40,314 nt of DNA, taken from contig JANQFK010000090.1 of the NCBI GenBank assembly GCA_028277885.1, forward strand, positions 1-40,314, read 5' to 3'. Position 1 is the first letter of the stretch. Each line of letters opens with the position of its first letter. Made by a program: the position numbers and the translations under genes. The notes beneath the pieces are model-generated. The model worked only from the letters and a program-made list of their open reading frames with translations. It searched no databases and was not told the origin of the DNA. Shown piece by piece: positions 37,401-40,314 of this stretch. The stretch comes from Myxococcota bacterium. Its GTDB lineage: Bacteria; Myxococcota_A; UBA9160; UBA6930.

Positions 37401-40314
37401 GCCACGGTGGCACCGGGCGGGTTCGCGTCGTCCTCGTTCACCGCGGCCAGGCTGCCGTTGCCCATGCTCGGGGCGTCGTTCACGGGCAGCACCTGGATGT
37501 TCACGGTGTCGTCGTCCGTGAGGACGCCGCCGGTCCCCGAGAAGCCCTGGTCGTCGGAGATCAGGCGCAGGCTCGCGACGCCCACGAAGTCCGGGGCGGG
37601 CCGGAAGCTCAGCCCGTCGAGTGCGGCGTTGACGTCGCCCAGGCTCCCCGTGAACTCCATCACGGCGTCGTCGGTGCCGTCGCCGGTCAGGAAGACGAGG
37701 CCGCTGAAGGGAGCCAGGGTGACGGTTCCGTTGGTCGCCTCCAGGCGCAGCCGGAGGTCGTTGCCGTCGAGATCGGGGTCCGCGATCGAGAGCGCGGTGC
37801 CGCCGGCCGTCGAGAACACGAGAGGGGTGTCCTCGGGGGTCGAGGGCGACGCCATCTGGCCGTCGGGGTTCTCGTAGACCGAGATCTCGTCGTCCCACAG
37901 CGAAGCCGAGGCCACGTCGAGGTCGCCGTCGCCGTCGAGGTCCGCCGCCACCACCGAGCGCGGCCCGTCGCCGCCGTCGGCGACGCGGTGCTCGGTGAAG
38001 GAGGGTGTGGCCGCGCCGTCGCTCTCGTACCAGGCCACCTTGTCGTCCTCGAAGGACGCCGAGAGCACGTCGAGGTCGCCATCGCCATCGAGGTCGGCGG
38101 TGGTGACGTCCCGTGCACCGGCCGCATCCGTGGTGATCACCCGCTCGGTGAAGGTCGGCGAAGGCGCGCCGTCGTTCTCGTACCAGGCAATCTTGCCGTC
38201 GGCGTAGGAGGCCGAGAGGATGTCCATGTCGCCGTCGCCGTCCACGTCGGCCAGGTGGGCGGCCTGGGCGCCCAGGGCGCTGGTGGACACCACGTGCTCG
38301 GTGAAGCCCGGTGTGGCGGTGCCGTCGTTCTCGTACCAGGCGATCTTGTCGTCCACGAAGGAGGCCGAGACCACGTCCATGTCGCCGTCGCCGTCCATGT
38401 CGGCCGCTACGGCCGCCCGGGCGCCGACGGCGCCGTTCGAGATCACCTGCTCGGTGAAGCTCGGGGTGGCGGCTCCGTCGTTCTCGTACCAGATGATCTC
38501 GTTGTCCCAGATGGACGCCGAGAGCAGGTCCGTGTCACCGTCGCCATCCACGTCGGCGGCGGAGACGTACCAGGCCCCGACGGCGCTGCTGGAGACGGTG
38601 TGGGCCGTGAAGCCCGGGGTCGCGGTGCCGTCGTTCTCGTACCAGATCACCTCGTCGTCGTCCGAGGCCGCGGCCAGGACGTCGAGGTCGCCGTCGCCGT
38701 CCACGTCGGCGGTGGAGACGTGCCGGGCCCCGTCCACCCCCGTCGCGATGGTGTGGGTCGTGAAGCCGCCGGCGCCGTCGTTCTGGTACCAGGTCACCTC
38801 GTCGTCGGTCCAGGAGGAGGAGACGAGGTCCACGTCGCCGTCGCCGTCCACGTCCGCGGCGTGCACCGAGGTGGCGCCGTCCGCGGTGGTGCTCACGACC
38901 GTCTGGGGCAGCGCGCCCACGAGGTTCTGCGGTGCGTCGTTCACGTTGGTGAAGGTGACGGCGGCGGCGTGGGGCCCGTCGGTGAAGGTGCCGTCGTCCA
39001 CCAGGACCGAGTAGGTCGGGGCGGCCTCGCCGCCGTCGTGGAAGAAGCGGACCTGGCCGGTGTCCACGTCCTGCTGTGTGAATGTGGTGGTGGGGATGCC
39101 GGGCGCGCTCAGCAGGTCGAAGTAGCCGTTCGTCACACCCGAGACCGTGTAGACCAGGGAGCTCGCCGGCGGGCCGTCCGGGTCCGTGGTCTGGAGGTCC
39201 GCGCCCGACAGCACGACGAAGCCGCCCTCGGAGACCGTGAGGAAGTTGGTCGTGATGACCGGCGGGTCCGGGTCGCTCGTGACCGACGTGGTGAGGGTCG
39301 AGACTGCCGCTGCGATCGCGGAGGGGTCACCGGGCGTCGTGGTGTCGAGGTTGACGCGGGTCTCGGTGCCGCCCGTGGTGGTGGACCAGGCGCCGGCGTA
39401 GCTGTCATCGAGCCCGCGCAGCACGAGGTCCGTGGGTGTGCCGCTGTACTCCGCCGCCGGCCGGAAGCGCAGCAGGCTGGTGGTCTGGATCGCCAGCGCC
39501 GTGGCGTCGTCGGCCACCGTCCCGACGTCGGCCCAGTTGGCCCCGCCGTCGCTCGAGTACTGCCAGACGCCCTCGGTGCCCGGTGCGGCGTTGCCCACGA
39601 TGGCGACGCCCGAGAACGTGCCGTCGGGGTCGCTGAAGCCGGCGCCGAACAGGCTCGAGACCGTCGCCCCGGGCGGGCTGGTCTCGTCCTCGAGCACCGC
39701 GGCGAGGGTTCCGTTGCCGAGGGTCGGGGCATCGTTGACGGCGGTGATCGAGGTCGAGAGGGTGGAGGTCGCCGCCGTGATGGGCGAGGGGTCGCCCGGC
39801 ACGGAGGTGTCCACGTTGGCACGGGTCTCGGTGCCGCCCGTGGTGGTGGACCAGGCGCCGGCGTAGCTGTCGTCGAGGCCGCGCAGCACGAGGTCCGTGG
39901 GCGTGCCGCTGTACTCCGCCGCCGGCCGGAAGCGCAGCAGGCTGGCGTCCTGGATCGCGAGCGCCGTGGCGTCATCCGCCACCGTTCCGACGTTGGCCCA
40001 GTTGGCGCCGCCGTCGCTCGAGTACTGCCAGACGCCCTCGGTGCCCGGCGCCGCGTTGCCCACGATCGCCACGCCGGCCAGCGTGCCGTCCACGTCCAGG
40101 TAGCCGGCCCCGAACAGGCTCGCGACGGTGGCGCCCGGCGGGTTGGTGTCGTCCTCGTCGACCGCCGCCAGGCTGCCGTTGCCCATGCTCGGGGAGTCGT
40201 TCACCGAGGTGATGGACGTGGAGAGGGTGCTCGTCGCAGCCGCGATGGCCGAGGGGTCGCCCGGGGTCGAGGTGTCGACGTTGGCGCGGGTCTCGGTGCC
40301 GCCCGTGGTGGTGG
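34439..40314 (-). CDS. Giant modular surface adhesin, C-terminal part (5' end beyond window)
   Basis: The frame is open to the right edge, so at least 1,957 residues are visible and the start is missing. From the edge inward: the end of one 155-residue Ig-like module, two full ones, a cadherin/CSPG-like repeat, seven FG-GAP repeats with DxDGDGDxD calcium loops, a cadherin-like domain, three more 155-residue modules, a second CSPG-like repeat, a Calx-beta/VCBS-like domain and a cadherin domain (NDAPTVADLVMEIPENTG). A Pro/Glu-rich linker (35090-34940) leads to a hydrophobic segment (about 34690-34580, GAIAAVTAGFLTWFLRTGTL) and a short acidic tail ending in PTRPPDY. This suggests a C-terminal membrane anchor. 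It probably mediates calcium-dependent adhesion (inference). Confidence 0.88.
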   Translation of the reverse strand, partial: TTTGGTETRANVDTSTPGDPSAIAAATSTLSTSITSVNDSPSMGNGSLAAVDEDDTNPPGATVASLFGAGYLDVDGTLAGVAIVGNAAPGTEGVWQYSSDGGANWANVGTVADDATALAIQDASLLRFRPAAEYSGTPTDLVLRGLDDSYAGAWSTTTGGTETRANVDTSVPGDPSPITAATSTLSTSITAVNDAPTLGNGTLAAVLEDETSPPGATVSSLFGAGFSDPDGTFSGVAIVGNAAPGTEGVWQYSSDGGANWADVGTVADDATALAIQTTSLLRFRPAAEYSGTPTDLVLRGLDDSYAGAWSTTTGGTETRVNLDTTTPGDPSAIAAAVSTLTTSVTSDPDPPVITTNFLTVSEGGFVVLSGADLQTTDPDGPPASSLVYTVSGVTNGYFDLLSAPGIPTTTFTQQDVDTGQVRFFHDGGEAAPTYSVLVDDGTFTDGPHAAAVTFTNVNDAPQNLVGALPQTVVSTTADGATSVHAADVDGDGDVDLVSSSWTDDEVTWYQNDGAGGFTTHTIATGVDGARHVSTADVDGDGDLDVLAAASDDDEVIWYENDGTATPGFTAHTVSSSAVGAWYVSAADVDGDGDTDLLSASIWDNEIIWYENDGAATPSFTEQVISNGAVGARAAVAADMDGDGDMDVVSASFVDDKIAWYENDGTATPGFTEHVVSTSALGAQAAHLADVDGDGDMDILSASYADGKIAWYENDGAPSPTFTERVITTDAAGARDVTTADLDGDGDLDVLSASFEDDKVAWYESDGAATPSFTEHRVADGGDGPRSVVAADLDGDGDLDVASASLWDDEISVYENPDGQMASPSTPEDTPLVFSTAGGTALSIADPDLDGNDLRLRLEATNGTVTLAPFSGLVFLTGDGTDDAVMEFTGSLGDVNAALDGLSFRPAPDFVGVASLRLISDDQGFSGTGGVLTDDDTVNIQVLPVNDAPSMGNGSLAAVNEDDANPPGATVASLFGAGFLDVDGVLAGVAIVGNTAPGTEGVWQYSSDGGANWAAVGTVADGATALAIRDTSLLRFLPAAEYSGTPTDLVLRGLDDTYVGAWSTTTGGTETRVNVDTSVTGDPSAITAATSTLSTSVTTVNDAPTLGDGSLAAVLEDDTSPPGATVASLFGAGFNDPDGTFAGIAIVGNAAPGTEGVWQYSSDGGANWADVGTVTDGATALAIQSTSLLRFLPAADYDGTPTDLVLRGLDDTYAGAWSTTTGGTETRVQVDTSTPGDPSAIAAATSTLSTSVTPVNDSPTLGNGSLGAVLEDDTSPPGATVASLFGAGFSDPDGTFSGIAIVGNAAPGTEGAWQYSSDGGANWADVGTVADGASALALQSTSLLRFLPAPDYDGTPTDLVLRGLDDTYAGAWSTTTGGTETRVQVDTSTPGDPSAITAATSTLSTSVTAQNDAPVLGSNALSVAEGGSVLLGAADLSATDVDDSDPLLQFTVGAVTGGRFELVSAPGTPIFSFFQGDVTAGQVRFVHDGGEAAPSYTVTVSDGGLADGPAAATVTFSNVNDAPTISGTTPLSFTNDKTPASPFTTAVIDDVDLPGDVLTVEVRLDDAAKGALTGGFTSVGGGVYRFTGSAGAATAALQGLSFVPTENRVAVGVNELTVFTLSVDDGTALPVTDATTQVSTTSMNDAPTVADLVMEIPENTGAGTLLGTVSVLDPDPGDTHGYAILAGNTGGAFFLDPATGELTVANPAALDFDTNPVFTLLVEVTDGSAAPDTATVTVNLSQVIENLPQPEPPAEPPVDEPPPEEPPAEDPGEPTETRVEPPAPDPVDVPLVAAVPPVSAGLADEPGRYRPANELAEPRRSVGRVAGSAAALSSTPASVAVSPPLVVDDAMLRALDLMGVEMSQSAAADEQRMRIWVGAGEGAIAAVTAGFLTWFLRTGTLLTSLLSSLPMWSRLDPLPVLMAGSPDAATGLGGDEDEEERGARRILDGARPTRPPDY
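36089..37483 (-). repeat. Tandem 465-bp adhesin modules 3 to 5
   Basis: Three modules begin at the VND motifs at 37483, 37018 and 36553, and the next domain begins at 36088. All three spacings are exactly 465 bp. They have the same motif order as modules 1 and 2 but use LRFLPAAxYxGTPTDL and VQVDTSTPGDPSAI variants. Identity of length over five copies with no indels suggests recent duplication or homogenisation. Confidence 0.85.
37860..38900 (-). repeat. Seven FG-GAP (DxDGDGDxD) repeats inside the adhesin
   Basis: Seven units of about 50 residues each carry A-D-x-D-G-D-G-D-x-D followed by SASxxDxxIxWYENDG. Repeat starts fall at ADVDGDGDVDL, -LDVLAA, -TDLLSA, ADMDGDGDMDV, -MDILSA, ADLDGDGDLDV and -LDVASA. 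Seven such blades would close one beta-propeller with a calcium site in each blade, as in integrin alpha heads. Confidence 0.82.
39275..40204 (-). repeat. Tandem 465-bp adhesin modules 1 and 2
   Basis: Two adjacent modules start at the VND motif at 40204 and 39739, exactly 465 bp (155 codons) apart. Each runs VNDxPxxGNG, LEDxTxPPGATVxSLFGAG, GTEGVWQYSSDGGANW, LLRFRPAAEYSGTPTDLV, LRGLDDSYAGAWSTTTGG and ends STLSTSIT. The end of a further module fills 40205-40314. DNA identity between the two is high (by eye roughly nine in ten bases over 39430-39560 against 39895-40025). Confidence 0.85.

Noticed and set aside
37860..40204. Treating the regular adhesin repeats as a CRISPR or satellite array
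   Set aside because: The 465-bp and roughly 150-bp periods are in-frame protein domains with conserved residues; there are no short direct repeats with unique spacers.

Overview
The window is very GC-rich, with coding third positions almost all G or C. It is densely packed and looks like the chromosome of a diderm (Gram-negative) bacterium. Reasons: a peptidoglycan-recycling ligase (Mpl) with LD-carboxypeptidase, a lipobox protein, MAPEG and DUF4389 membrane proteins, a c-di-GMP synthase and a giant repeat adhesin. I infer an uncultured deltaproteobacterial-type lineage (Myxococcota or Binatota-like), but no marker in the window proves this. I see no tRNA, rRNA, CRISPR array, transposase, integrase or phage gene.

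Layout. (1) 1-4743, plus strand: the end of pdxS, pdxT, then the ribosomal/replication operon rpsF-rpsR-rplI-dnaB. It lacks the ssb gene often found between rpsF and rpsR. (2) 4745-8288, plus: a cell-wall recycling block of LD-carboxypeptidase, a cytosolic beta-lactamase-fold hydrolase and Mpl. (3) 8334-11411: a lipoprotein flavin oxidoreductase, a MAPEG protein (minus), a GNAT acetyltransferase and a GFA-type zinc protein. (4) 11685-14734, minus: thiD, a membrane-anchored MutS-like ATPase and a CBS-pair protein, followed on plus by a secreted protein. (5) 15552-22633: mrp, then a catabolic-looking set (two SDRs, a CaiB/BaiF CoA-transferase, a VOC protein, an amidohydrolase), a DUF4389 protein and a nitroreductase. 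(6) 22669-30918: a 1187-residue zinc-ribbon/cyclase/AAA/TPR protein, a membrane esterase, a PlsC-like acyltransferase and a large exported lipase-like protein. (7) 31067-34258: rhomboid protease, alpha/beta hydrolase, PAS-GGDEF diguanylate cyclase. (8) 34439 to the right edge, minus: the C-terminal 1,950 or so residues of a huge modular adhesin.

The most unusual signal is intergenic. Double-hairpin elements of about 69 bp, bounded by CCTAGC, lie between three convergent gene pairs (near 11621, 15488 and 30941-31071). Their CTAG ends supply the TAG stop codons of flanking genes. Paired base changes between copies keep the stems intact. Two other convergent pairs share a bare CTAG, with overlapping stop codons. 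This fits elements that insert at, and duplicate, CTAG where convergent genes meet.

A second pattern is a TANNNT hexamer placed 6-8 nt before the start codon of many first genes of transcription units. This predicts leaderless transcripts; the best case, before mrp, has a full TTGACC-17-TAGGCT promoter. Other points of interest are DnaB with an SSB-like acidic C-terminal tip, S18 with a Gly/Arg repeat extension, an Mrp lacking its CxxC motif, and an adhesin built of exact 155-residue modules with a probable seven-bladed FG-GAP propeller and a C-terminal membrane anchor.
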